Shown here one piece after another: positions 1 to 10,476 of a stretch of 64,000 nucleotides of DNA. The translations under genes were made by a program, and so were the position numbers. Every line of letters begins with the position of its first letter. The first letter of the stretch is position 1. Under the pieces are notes generated by a model. It did not search any database. It saw nothing but the letters and a program-made list of their open reading frames with translations, and had not been told where the DNA came from. The stretch spans positions 42,290,970 through 42,354,969 of the forward strand of contig OX393579.1 of NCBI GenBank assembly GCA_947652605.1, written 5' to 3'. Source of the stretch: Elmis aenea. Lineage: Eukaryota; Arthropoda; Insecta; Coleoptera; Elmidae.

Positions 1-415
1 AAAATAAATACATCGACCCTTATATATTTGGAATTAGCAAAAATAAGGAATTTAAATAGGTCATAGCCAACTATCGTTCCCATTTAAAAAAATGTAAGTT
101 AGTGTCATAACTTTTTAACGGCGAGCGTAAAAAACTTTATTTTAGTATAATCAAATTAATCATAAAAATATCTAAAAATAATCTCCATAAATATTTTCGA
201 TATTTACAACATTAACAGAGATATGACACATTATTAATATGACAAAAAAACACTTTTTATTCAATAACTCAAAAACCGGAAATGATGGAATATTTTTGAA
301 AACGGTTCTGAGTTTGTCTCAAAAAACTGCACATTTTTGGTAATTTAACCGTTTCTCTATCTTAAATATTAACCGAGATACCCATGCAATCCCATAGAAT
401 TTGGACCACCCTGTA
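1..415. mobile_element. Family A palindromic mariner-type element, right half (runs off left edge)
   Basis: This stretch matches 23551-23965 almost base for base, including the terminus GGACCACCCTG followed by TA at 414-415. It is therefore the right half of a second family A foldback element whose left half lies outside the window. No coding potential is seen. The CAGGGTGGTCC terminus with TA target is typical of the IS630-Tc1-mariner superfamily in insects; which transposase moves it is unknown. Confidence 0.8.
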
Positions 416-716
416 CATCAAAATGTACCTTATAATTAGCCATACACTTTTTATGTAAAAATGTATGTATTGTATTTACGCCGTTACAGCAGGTTTCCAA
501 ACTTTTGGCCTACTCTGTATATCTAAAGAAACGCATCATCCTATTTCGCATCATCTTTTTTATTTACAAAAATATTAAAATTTTTTGAAAACTTCATAAA
601 ACAACTTTCATTTTGTAATTATTTAATTTGGTGTTATTTTCTCGACATTAAAAACAATTAAAATTGGAAGTTTTTATAATTCAGAACAAAGTTTAACGTT
701 TATTATGATAGCTTAC
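416..716 (-). other. Probable intron 1 of the Hsp70-family gene
   Basis: This lies between the family A copy and the splice donor (GTAAGC on the minus strand, 711-716). It is AT-rich with no recognisable exon. Around 488-523 there is a lone transposon-like end (GGCCTACTCTGTATA), the kind of terminus seen in other insect mariner-type elements. The intron probably continues through the family A copy and off the left edge, since no following Hsp70 coding sequence is visible at 1-710. Confidence 0.5.
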
Positions 717-930
717 CATAAACGACATTTTTAGCGTCTTCAAAAAGGCTTTCTTTTGCATATTTGCCTACCACAACTTTATTCTGGGCAAAATGTACAT
801 ACGAAGGCGTTGTTCTGTCTCCCTCATTATTTTTTAATATTTCCACTTGACCAGCACTGTTTACAACAGCCAAACAACAATTTGTGGTACCTAAATCAAT
901 TCCGATTATTGGAGTTGATTGTTGTGACAT
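717..930 (-). CDS. Hsp70-family chaperone, first coding exon (partial gene)
   Basis: The exon encodes the N-terminal 71 residues plus one base of an Hsp70 ATPase domain. Visible motifs are the phosphate-binding loop IGIDLGTTNCCLAV (residues 9-22), EGDRTTPSYVHF (36-47) and VVVGKYAKE (52-60), ending NVVY. Hsp70s are ATP-driven chaperones that fold and remodel client proteins, usually in the cytosol; no signal peptide is seen. The ATG at 928-930 is the only sensible start. The reading frame meets a consensus splice donor, G|GTAAGC. Splitting the next codon after G would let it become Asp (VYD, as in family members NTVFDAKR). As I recall, several metazoan hsc70 genes have an intron at this equivalent place. 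The remaining exons should lie off the left edge. This is the only convincing host gene in the window. It could be a constitutive cognate or a diverged paralogue; NCCLAV differs from the more usual YSCVGV. Confidence 0.82.
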
Positions 931-1032
931 TTTAAAAGCATTACCAGGATCTAAAAATCAAACAAACAATAATGGGTGGCTACTTATTTACTAACATAAA
1001 TAATACAACATGTATCTGTTTATTTTGTAGTA

Positions 1033-1041
1033 CTTTATATA
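1033..1041 (-). promoter_or_regulatory. Possible TATA box for the Hsp70-family gene
   Basis: On the minus strand TATATAAAG lies about 105 bp upstream of the Hsp70 start codon, which would give a 5' leader of about 80 nt. The background is very AT-rich, so this could be chance. I did not see a convincing array of heat-shock elements nearby. Confidence 0.3.
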
Positions 1042-1146
1042 TAAAATTATAAGCAAAGAATATAGCGTTACACAGCAAAAAGGCCTTTAAATATAAATTT
1101 AGTAGTTATTATTGATCAAACTACAATAATTAAGCAAAATCACTTA

Positions 1147-2434
1147 TTAAGCCCGTGTGACACGGTATAGTTTTCTGTTCAGAAAACAATACAGAATATC
1201 TTGTATTGTTTTTCTTGTACAGATTTCAATATAGAATTCCAAACGTTTGAAACTGTGTGTGACACGGAGACATATTTTATATACAATTTACTACCCATGC
1301 ACATGCGCCTAAACAGTATAAACACAGAAAAGGCCCAAACAGAATGCGAGTTTCGGGTTTTGAGTTTTGGGTTTTGTGTATTGATGGTAGAAGTACAGTT
1401 TACAAAGAAAGAATTGATAGGGGTGGTAGTGGCATATGGCTCGAATGAGAATGCGGCAGAAGAGGATGAGTAGTGGTATACTACGGTTCCTGCGACAGTT
1501 CGATGGCATGTCCATCCGGAGCTTACTATGATCGATGTTTGAAGGTCGCGAAGAAGTCTTTCAAGGTCGTCGACAATGACCAGAGGGTGGTTGCTGAAGG
1601 AGTCTTTGAAATGTTTGAGGGTGTGGTTTTTGGGGTTGCCGAAGAAGTCTTTCAAACATTTCAAAGACTCATTCAGCAACCACCCTCTGGTCATTGTCGA
1701 CCACCTTGAAAGACTTCTTCGGCAACACCCTCTGGTCATTGTCGACGACCTTGAAAGACTTCTTCGGCAACCCCTAAAAACACATCCTCAAACATTTCAA
1801 AGACTCCATCAGCAACCACCCTCTGGTCATTGTCGACGACCTTGAAAGACTTCTTCGGCAACACCCTCCGGTCATTGTCGACGACCTTGAAAGACTTCTT
1901 CGCGACCTTCAAACATAGATCATAGTAAGCTCCGGATGGACATGCCATCGAACTGTCGCAGGAACCGTAGTATACCACTACTGTTATCCTCTTCTGCCGC
2001 ATTCTCATTCGAACCATATGCCACTACCACCCCTATCAATTATTTCTTTGTAATCTGTAATTCTACCTACATATATGCACTCCCTCTAAAACAAGGTATA
2101 TTTATCCCTTGTAATTGCCATTTTAAACAATAACATCATCCTACTTCCGATTACCAAGAATTAACTGTTAACAGGAATTTCTATTGCTTTTATTTCCTTT
2201 AGCTGCAGATGTTCAAAATCAGCCGCTATTATTCACGAACTGAATGCGCATCTGTAGCACGCACTTTCTGTATCAAAACTTATATGGAAATAGGACAAGT
2301 CGTATAGTATTTTCTGTGCAAGAAACTATACAGAATTTTGTACGAAAAACCTGTATGACACGATATAAGATTTTCTGTATAGTATTTGGTACAGATTTCT
2401 ATATAGAAAACTATACCGTGTCACACGGGCTTTA
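1147..2434. mobile_element. PIF/Harbinger-like foldback DNA transposon, non-autonomous
   Basis: The ends are inverted copies beginning AGCCCGTGTGACACGGTATA (from 1150) and ending at 2431, flanked by the 3-bp direct repeat TTA (1147-1149 and 2432-2434). A TTA duplication fits PIF/Harbinger insertion preference. The interior is a nested palindrome: 1401-1595 is repeated in reverse at about 1860-2052. The centre holds shorter inverted and tandem blocks. No transposase is recognised; the open frames across 1179-2017 on both strands are by-products of the palindrome. It sits about 220 bp upstream of the Hsp70 start. Confidence 0.7.
1678..1905. repeat. 45-bp tandem repeat inside the foldback element
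   Basis: The unit containing CTCTGGTCATTGTCGAC followed by GACCTTGAAAGACTTCTTCGG recurs about four times, two copies adjoining and two after a 50-bp spacer. Because 45 is a multiple of three, the repeats read as an open frame without necessarily being coding. Reverse copies occur at 1525-1680, so the array is part of the palindrome. Confidence 0.75.
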
Positions 2435-3541
2435 GAAATGCTTCATATTTCGGTTTAAAATTAGGATACTGTTTAATTGGGACAGCCTTTATTTTGATCA
2501 AAAGTTGAGGAACTCAACTAAATGTTTATCTCTGTTTGTCTCCGTTTATTTGGACCAACTTGCTGCTTAATTGTTACAGAATTGGCTGTGATTGAACAGC
2601 AAAGTGTGCAATGTGCATGGTACTCACTCTCATATACAAAATTATGGCAGAAAATTTGGAACAAAAATTAAACTAAAACAATTTTTATTATTAGGTCTAT
2701 ATTTGCTTTGATCTTTAGGCCAGATATCGCAAAGGTGCATGCGCTATTTTTTGTCGAGTATAATTGAATTCGTATTTAAAAAAAACAACTTACTAGTACG
2801 TATGTATGTCCCAACTAGCCGGAATTAACTGTATTTAAATTATTATTTGCAGTAGGTACCTACACAAGAACAGAACAATTTAAATTTAATCACAACGCTT
2901 AACTGTGAGTATAATGCACTCACTATACATCGCCCAATTTTTAATGTTTTACAGTTATTTAAGTAGTTACTCTGTATATTATAAAATTTCACAGATCAAT
3001 ACTTACTATTTTTGATACAATTTGTTCGGTACAACTTTAATTTGAAGTTTTTTTGGTTCACTAAAACGATTCGCTGATTCCAGCTTAATATGGTTTTTGA
3101 TGTAAAAGCATTTACAAATAAGTAATCTAATCTGATAGCATTACAGTTGAAAAATCTAATCGTAATGTGGGTACCTATAAATATAAAAATAACCATATCT
3201 CGCTTACAGATAAGACGACTTTATTTTAATAGATACGTTTTCTCAATTTATAATCGTAAATTATTTTAAAATATCTTATAAAATTTTATATAAATTATAC
3301 CATCTGACAAATATTAAACTATAGTAGTTTTTTAACGACAGTCAATATTTTTAAACACATCACTTAAAATTTCTTTAAAGTATTCGTTATTTTTTGTGTA
3401 AATAAACATTACCTGAAACAGTTATAGACATACATACTTATTAAACAAAAAATTTCAAATAGATCTCAGAAGTCATAAAACAAAATTGATAATTTTGAAA
3501 TTTGCTTTGGTTTAAGACAATGTAATTTATTACAATAAACT
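2435..3541. other. Intergenic, nothing recognised
   Basis: AT-rich sequence without a credible ORF, tRNA or terminal inverted repeat. The short frames here look random. Confidence 0.5.
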
Positions 3542-4003
3542 TTAAGGGCCGTTATTATAAACGCCAGTTAAATAGTCGAATAGCTAACCTTCAAATAAAT
3601 TTACTTGGCGAGTAAATTTATTCCCGCTATTATAAACGAAAAATGCCGAATAAATAGTTAACCATGAAATAACTAACTAAAGTGATAAATAAACAAACAA
3701 AACCTCATAAATTCATAAATCATGTGTAGGTATATGCGATATTCTTATGATTACTTATTACTTACCTTTAATAATAATAATTATGTCACATTTACCAAAC
3801 AGTTGACATAAAAAAGTAGAGTTATGTTTATTCGACAGTTAAAATTTATTCCATGGTTTATCAGAGGTTAGTTAACTACGGGAATTTACTTGACAAGTAA
3901 ATTTAATTGACGTTTATAATACCCAAAATAGCTATTTATTCGGGAAGTAAATTTTACTCCACGAGTAAACTACTTATTCGTCGTTTATAATAACGGCCCT
4001 TAA
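3542..4003. mobile_element. 454-bp MITE with TTAA flanks
   Basis: The inverted termini GGGCCGTTATTATAAACG (3546 onward) and the reverse complement ending at 3999 are bounded by TTAA on both sides. TTAA duplication is the piggyBac signature, but the GGGCC terminus is not the usual CCC start of piggyBac elements, so the superfamily is uncertain. Internal copies of the motif TATTATAAACG repeat near both ends. No coding capacity. Confidence 0.7.
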
Positions 4004-4131
4004 AGTTTTAAAAATTTCGCTTACTTTCACAGACGCACAGAGATTGTTTTTACAGCCTACTTATACTTAAAATTTTTCTCGAACACAACAAAACCTTTTA
4101 AATTCGTTACGTTAAATGAAATAGCATATAA

Positions 4132-4259
4132 TTACAATCTTCGTTACCGGGTTTGGAACCCGTCCTCTTTGATTACGTGACGTTTCGACCATACTATCTT
4201 GGTCGAAACGTTACGTAATTAAAGAAGACGGGTTCCAAACCCGGGAACGAAGATTGTAA
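4132..4259. repeat. 128-bp near-perfect palindrome
   Basis: About 60-bp arms, starting TTACAATCTTCGTTACCGGG and returning as its complement at 4259, are separated by a 7-bp centre. The arms include TTTCGACCA / TGGTCGAAA next to the centre. It may be a tiny foldback element or two head-to-head fragments. No clear TSD. Confidence 0.85.
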
Positions 4260-4389
4260 CAAGTACAATGGCCGCGAAACCCTAAAGAATAAAGAGCATT
4301 TACAACAATAATTTTTAAAAAATGTACACTTGTTCCGTTTCAAGAACAAAAAAAAACATATATTTTTAATGTTATTATAATTATCTTCG

Positions 4390-5190
4390 CCCTAATCGGG
4401 TCTTCTTGTACCTTTCTGAGTCAAAGATATGTTTTCCCAGTTCTTGAATATGTTTCTTCATCCCTATCCACCATTGGCTAATTATGGCACATCTCTCCAG
4501 CTGACTCCTTTTTCTTCTAGTCTTTGTCTTAATTTGTTTTTCCATTTTGTTCTTGGTCTTCTTCCTTTACTTTTTTCCCTAAATCTTCATTTTAGATCCC
4601 ATTTTCTGGTATGCGTAGTAGATGTCTCACTTATGTTAATCGGTTTGTCTTCATGTTTTTCCTCGCCTTTCATTCCTAGGCTTTTTCTTATTTTATCGTT
4701 GTTAAATTTATAAATTAGTCTACTTCCTTTTATTCTTCTCATAAATCTCATGTTCTGCGTCTGTATCCTTTGTTTTGCTTTCTTGTTAGTGCCCAACTTT
4801 TTGAACTATAAGTAAGACGGTACGTACACTGCATTAAATGTTAGTGTCTTAGATTCTTTTGAGATCTTTTTACTCATCAAGCATTTATTAGTTGCTGCAT
4901 CTATTCTGTTATGCAGTAATTTTCCCAATTTATCATTCTCTGCAATGATCGTTCTTAAAAAAATTTGGAACCTGCTCTATCCGTTTTTTTCTGCCATGAT
5001 TGAAACCGTTACGTGATTCTTTGCTATAACTATAGTTTTTGTCTTTTTTATATTGATGCTCATTGCTCATATTATATCTTCTTAATGTATCTGCCCATAC
5101 CCCAAGATCACATTGCAAGTCCTTTCCGTTTTTAGCTAATAGCACCACATCATTGCAAAGGCCAGTTCAGTTAAAGATATTGCTTTTAGT
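4390..5190 (-). pseudogene. Decayed LINE reverse transcriptase C-terminal region
   Basis: Reading the minus strand, fragments in different frames resemble the C-terminal part of an arthropod endonuclease/RT LINE ORF2. DVVLLAKNGKDLQ and WADTLRRYNMS follow the palm region (about 5050-5150). Then RIQTQNMRFMRRIKGSRL (about 4700-4760) corresponds to the AEMRFLRRI segment downstream of the RT. The FADD/YADD box has decayed to ND. Several frameshifts and stops are present, so it is dead. It resembles the LINE at 36618-37660 in motif layout but is more diverged. Confidence 0.6.
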
Positions 5191-5584
5191 TTATTTCGTC
5201 CCCAGTAGACTTCCGTTGTATGTTCTTTGCAATACTGAATTATTTCATTCCCTTTATTCGTATTATCTTCTATTTAGTATTACATAAGGTTTGTTAGTTA
5301 TTTATTAAACCGAATGAAATAATATAGGGGGCTATGTTATCTGGAACGCTCTGTCTTAAAAAAAAAACAACAAAATTTGCGGTTTTATTTACCCATAATA
5401 CCAACGCTATGTATTAATTTATGCCAGGGATGCAGAGATTTGTTAAAATCAAGGGCCACATAGGTTTTCTGTGTTTTATGGGAGGGGCGCCAAAAGAATC
5501 ATGAAAGTTTTGTATCCTATACCATGTTATTAACCAAAAGAATGTAAAAACTCAATAAAGAATTTTTAATTTTATGAAAATTTC

Positions 5585-5860
5585 CTTCACATCAAATTTG
5601 CGTTTTCAACCAATCACTAATCTTAAATCTTCTAGTGACTCCCAATAAGAGCTATATTACACGGTAATAATTTTACATTCCTTTAGATGTTGATCCTCTT
5701 GTCAAATTTTCGTTTTTGACAAACTCAGATTTCCTAGAAACGACCAATAAACATTATCATGCACTGATAATATCCTCTTTAGAATTAACAGATTTTCCTG
5801 TGTTTATTGGTCGTTTCTAAAAAATCTGAGTTTATGATTGGTCGAAAATATAAATTTGGA
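5585..5860. repeat. Tandem and inverted repeat block
   Basis: Arms AAACTCAGATTTCCTAGAAA (5722 on) and their complement near 5800-5833 flank about 45 bp, with CGACCAATAAACA in both arms. A diverged direct copy lies upstream at 5590-5700 (CAACCAATCACTAATCTTAAA, shortened here). It is probably a small hairpin element duplicated in tandem. No TSD was identified. Confidence 0.45.
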
Positions 5861-6871
5861 GAGGGAATTAAATATTTTGGTCTTGATAATTTTTTGACGA
5901 ATTTTGGCGACCAGTAGCGTTACTTTAATGTAGATTAAACCACACCCCTGACGCACCACTCTGGCAGTACTTGCAAAATTTGACATAACATACATTTAAT
6001 TTTACAGGTAGGTTAGGTGAAGAAAATTTTCTGACAAAATATAACTCGTGCATTGCAAATAATGTATAATTTTTGACAAATCTTCACTCATGCAAGTTGA
6101 ATCAGAAAAATCACTCGTGCACTTCGTGCACTCGTGTTTTTTCAGCTCAAGTTGCATTCGGGCATATTTACCAAAAATTATCGATAATTTTCAATGCACT
6201 TGTTATATTACTACTGATAATATTTATGTGGGTATTAAAAACACCGTGTGACTTATTAATATAAATTATGGTGAAGCGGGCCAAAAACAAATAAACGGAG
6301 AAACGAGTGCGGCCCGCGGGCCGCGGTCTGTGGACCCCGGATTTATGCACATCAAAAAATAAATAGGTAAAACATGAAATGTGTCGTCAGCAGGAGTTGA
6401 TCTTACCACAGTGACCCAACTATAATTAAGTTTTCTAGTTTGTGATACCGAGGTCGACTGACCCTATTAGGTATATAAGTCCAGCTAAAGTTGATGCAAT
6501 TTCATGTTCTATTAAACTGTTTCCTGCTTGCTAAGAAGAGTTTACAGTTTTATTTATAGAAAGGTTACGTTAAGAAAGGAATTTAAAAAATTACCAAGTT
6601 TTTCTACAATCCAGGTTATGCTAAGTTAAATTCTAAAACTGTTGGACGTCCATACTTAATGATTATTCAAATTAATTCTAAAAATAACTTATATTGCTTG
6701 CTATTCGCGTCAAAATACAGGGTTCAAGGTTTCGTTTTACAAAGCATAACTAATCAAAAGAACAAAACATCGTTAAAACAGTCCATTACTCACAGGTACT
6801 CACCTAACGCAGTTTGTCTTCATTTGCAAACACAGTATAGCGATAGATAAGAAAAGCTCATTTTTTAAGTA
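5861..6871. other. Intergenic, low-copy-looking sequence with a CG-rich palindromic patch
   Basis: No credible gene. At 6310-6330 CCGCGGGCCGCGG stands out from the AT-rich background as a short CG palindrome. At 6105-6140 CTCGTGCACTTCGTGCACTCGTG is a short imperfect hairpin. Either could be a transposon end, but no boundaries are seen. Confidence 0.35.
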
Positions 6872-8392
6872 TACAGGGTGGTGCTTTTTTCGATGCTCAC
6901 CATTGCTATCTTGGAAACGGTAAGAGATGCAAGGTCGGTTAAATTAGAGAAAAGTTGGACATTTTTATGGCGATTAAGAATCTGAAAAGAAATCCTGGTT
7001 ATTTTGATTCGTTTTTGATTTATTACAAAAAAACTGAAAAATGTGAATTTAGAAAAATATTATTATCTTCCCTACCATTGACGCTATTTCATTTAAACTT
7101 GGTAACTTTATGTTTTTGACCCTCCTGGGTTTGATGACGTCAACAGAAATTTTCTAAGTCTTCTAGATTTCAAGTTGCGATAGTCAACTTTTTTATTTTT
7201 TATGGCCGCCATATTGGATTTTTACACCATCAGACAGACAAAAAAAATTGCTTTTCAGATTGGTAACCAACATACCTTTTTTTTTCAAAAAACTTGTTGA
7301 AATCTTAAAATTTGTGTAAATAATTCATAAAATCGAGAATGCTCTGAAAAACAATTGAAACTATGATATAAATAAAAGCCACAGAACATTTTATTGGTCT
7401 AATGGTAACGAAATTAAGATTGTTGGAAACATATTTAGAAGATATGTTAGGCGAATTGCCATTATTAACAATTCAAAATCATCAGTAGTTTCAGCAAGAA
7501 GGAGCTGGTCCTCACAACGCCCGCGTTGTAAAAGAATATTAATTTAGATGTACGCTTTCAAAATTCATGACTTGGTACGTTTAGTCCTGTTCATTGGCCT
7601 TCGCGATCGCCATGTTTAACGCCTATGGATTACTTTTACATTGATGTTGTTTATGCAACCCTAACGGAAAATATTGAACTTCTTCGCCGTAAAATCAAAA
7701 ATGCTTTCGACTCTATTTCGAGACAAACTATCCTAAAGGCAGTGGACGAAATGAATTTGAGGACTAACCACTAAGTACATCATACATAACAGCGTGCACT
7801 TTAAACAATTTAAATAATTATTTATCTGGTGTTTTAAATTTATTGTAATTTCGTTATTTTATTAGACCTATAAAATGTTGTGTCACTTTTATTTATATTA
7901 TATTTCAATTGTTTTTCAGAACATTCGCAATTTTATAGATTATTTATACAAATTTTCAAATTTCAACAATTTTTTTGAAAGAAAAAAGGTATGTTGGTTA
8001 CCAATATGAAAAGCAATTTTTTTTGTCTGTCTGATGGTGTAAAAATCCAATATGGCGGCCATAAGAAATAAAAAAGTTGACTATCGCAACTTGAAATCTA
8101 GAAGGCTTAGAAAATTTCTGTTGACGTTATCAAACCCAGGACGGTCAAAAACATGGAGTTACCAAGTTTAAATGAAATAGCGTAAATGGTGGAGAAGATA
8201 ATAATATTTTTCTAAAATCACATTTTTCAGTTTTTTTGTAATAAATCAAAAACGAATCAAAATATCCAGGAATTCTTTTCAGATTCTTAATCGCCATAAA
8301 AATGTGCAACTTTTCTCTAATTTAACCGACCTTGTATCTCTTACCGTTTCCAAGATAGCAATGGTGAGCATCGAAAAAAGCACCACCCTGTA
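6872..8392. mobile_element. Tc1/mariner-type element with ~540-bp inverted repeats, internally deleted
   Basis: The element begins TA|CAGGGTGGTGC and ends as its complement at 8390, followed by TA (8391-8392). Inverted repeats run about 540 bp (6874-7415 and 7850-8390) with scattered mismatches. They include GGCCGCCATATTGGATTTTT in each arm. The roughly 430-bp centre holds only the last third of a transposase, so the copy cannot mobilise itself. Confidence 0.85.
7489..7774 (+). pseudogene. Transposase C-terminal remnant (DDE/D, Tc1/mariner)
   Basis: The first block reads FQQEGAGPHNARVVKEY and then hits a stop. After a frameshift a second block reads VHWPSRSPCLTPMDYFYIDV and continues in frame to TAA at 7772-7774. 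These align with the QHDGVPAHF and WPPRSPDLNPIDFFVWG blocks of the intact transposase at 62180-63253. The second and third catalytic Asp residues are replaced (E in QQEG, C in SPCL). The N-terminal DNA-binding part is missing. This is a dead transposase relic belonging to the surrounding inverted-repeat element. Confidence 0.75.
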
Positions 8393-8986
8393 TAAGTGTA
8401 TAATAATTTTAAGAATTTTTGTCTTATTTTAAAAATATATTTTGTTTTATTTTTTATTTCATCCTAGTCCTTTTACTGTTAAATGTATAACTAATAAAGA
8501 ATAAATGCGGTTTGTATATTATTTCAATCATTCTCGCTATAGTCCAAAATACATACAAATTTCCAACAATTTTAATTAATGTTAATAATTTAGGTCTTTT
8601 TGCATAAAAGTTGAGTTAATAAATAGGATACCTAGCGAAAATGACAAACCTCAGTTTTGTATATCATACCTGTTACGGTTATAAACAATACTTTGTGCAC
8701 ATAAACATACGATTAATAATAAATATACTTCTGCACATAGCTACCCAAGATCGAAGGACAATTAGTGCAATGTTAAAAATATTTTATGAAGTAAGAAAAA
8801 ATAGTAAAACAGAGCTGGAAAGTAAATCGTCGTTTATTAAGTTTTACATATATTATAAGTATTGTAATATAATATAGGTACATAAATATTTCTTTTAGTG
8901 CCGCTAATTATTAACTCCTCAATAACATTAAGGGACCATCAACACAAAAATCTATTATTTATGTAACAATACTATTGTAATAGATG
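8393..8986. other. Intergenic, nothing recognised
   Basis: AT-rich; the 78-codon frame at 8641-8877 has no recognisable domain and is probably chance. Confidence 0.4.
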
Positions 8987-9902
8987 TACGAGGGGGGACC
9001 CAAAATAACCGGAATTATTTTCTGAAGGGCGAGCCCCTTTTAGTTCGAGCTTCTCGTGATAGGAGAATATTCTAGAAACCCTTCTGCATCAGCGTGCCTA
9101 CTGGCGTTGCTGTGTGTTGCTGCGTTAGGCTTCAGTGACATTGTTTCAAAGACTCTTTCAACGCATCTGTCTATTTTGTGATGGCTGATTTACAAGAACT
9201 TGTGGCAGTGACATTTTGTTTCCTGCTATGGAAAATAAAAAAGAAACAATTGTTATGCTACAGACAACTTACAAAGAAGTTGCTCGCAAGTTTAAAAATG
9301 GTTTTTCCGTTTTAAACAAGGCGAAATGTCGACTGACGATCAACCTCGACCCGGGTGTCCTTTGACCAACTGAAGAAAATGTGATACGAATTCGTCTAGC
9401 CATCTTGGAAGACCGTCGTCGGACCATTTATGAACTTGTGACGTTGACTGGAGTGTCGTGGAGTTCCTATCGACGAATTTTATCGGAAGATTTGGGTATG
9501 AAACGAGTTGCAGCAAACTTTGTGCCTTGCTTGATCACATCTCAACAAAGAGACAATCGCTTGCCGTGCCATGAAGGAGCAGTTGAAGGCTGACCTAACC
9601 AGATCCCCCCCCCAAATCATGATCGAAGACGAATCTTGGTGCTATGGTTACGACCCCGAAACGAAGCAGCCAAATTTCACTGCCGCAAGTTCTTGTAAAT
9701 CAGCCATCACAAAATAGACAGATGCGTTGAAAGAGTCTTCGAAAAAATGTCACTGAAGCCTAACGCAGCAACACACAGCAACGCCAGTAGGCACGCTGAT
9801 GCAGAAGGGTTTCTAAAATATTCTCCTAGCACGAGAAGCTCGAACTAAAAGGGGCTCGCCCTTCAGAAAATAATTCCGGTTATTTTTGGGTCCCCCCTCG
9901 TA
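8987..9902 (+). mobile_element. mariner element with long inverted repeats, 3' half deleted
   Basis: Termini CGAGGGGGGACCCAAAATAA (8989 on) and the complement ending at 9900 are flanked by TA. The inverted repeats extend about 210 bp each; the inner parts (AAAATAGACAGATGCGTTGA region) are also inverted. Between them is the N-terminal to mid portion of a mariner transposase on the plus strand. Loss of the catalytic C-terminal half makes this non-autonomous. Confidence 0.85.
9270..9690 (+). pseudogene. mariner transposase N-terminal and first catalytic block, broken
   Basis: In mixed frames the segment reads PRPGCP-like, then IRLAILEDRRRTIYELVTL and SSYRRILSEDLGMKRVAANF, which match the helix-turn-helix and linker of mariner DD34D transposases. 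After a small disruption comes MIEDESWCYGYDPETKQP, the first catalytic block (usually GDESW). An in-frame stop (TGA) precedes the HTH block at about 9370, and the remaining catalytic residues are absent. It is a relic rather than a gene. Confidence 0.8.
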
Positions 9903-9984
9903 TATTTATCGATAATTGTTATAAAAAAATGTAATTAATTAAATAATTCGTTTTTAACATGTTATTTAATTTGGCTGATATATC

Positions 9985-10476
9985 TACAGGGTTGTCCACT
10001 TTTTAGTAGCAGGACTTTAACAGTCGATAAAAAAAAATATTTTAGCGAATATTCCATATCAACATGGGTCCAATAACACTTCATTTTAAAGATACAGGGT
10101 GTTGAAATTTTCGAAAAAATAATAATAATATTTAACCGTTTCTCAACCAGTAGATATTAAACCAAATTTGGTATACAGCACCACCTTACAGGTTACCACA
10201 ATCGGTGAAAAGTGCCAAAAGCAACCAGTGTCGGAGTTGTGGAGGTTCAGTTTCAATACATTTTATAAAAAACTAGTACGGACCTGTTTAAAATCAAACT
10301 CGAACTTTTTTTTGGGTAGAGCATTTTATTTTAAGCAAAAAGTGTATCTTGACTTTTCGTTGTATCTGCCACGGTTTGGCGCGGAATTTAATTTATTTTA
10401 CTATTTTCGCGAAATATTTGCTCCTAAGTTCGATCTAAAAATATCGCGAAAAGCAGAAAATTGCAACTTGCAGAGT
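9985..10476. mobile_element. Left part of a CAGGGTTG-ended mariner-type element
   Basis: TA|CAGGGTTGTCC begins at 9987 and a second terminus-like motif GATACAGGGTGTTG follows 108 bp later (C at 10095). The complete element at 61460-63833 has the same arrangement (109 bp). No matching right end is seen. The 111-codon frame at 10168-10503 within it has no recognisable domain and runs into the hairpin at 10477. Confidence 0.5.

Noticed and set aside
1179..2017. Long overlapping ORFs of up to 186 codons on both strands
   Set aside because: They arise from a palindrome with a 45-bp (multiple of three) repeat, give low-complexity repeated peptides, and match no domain I recognise.
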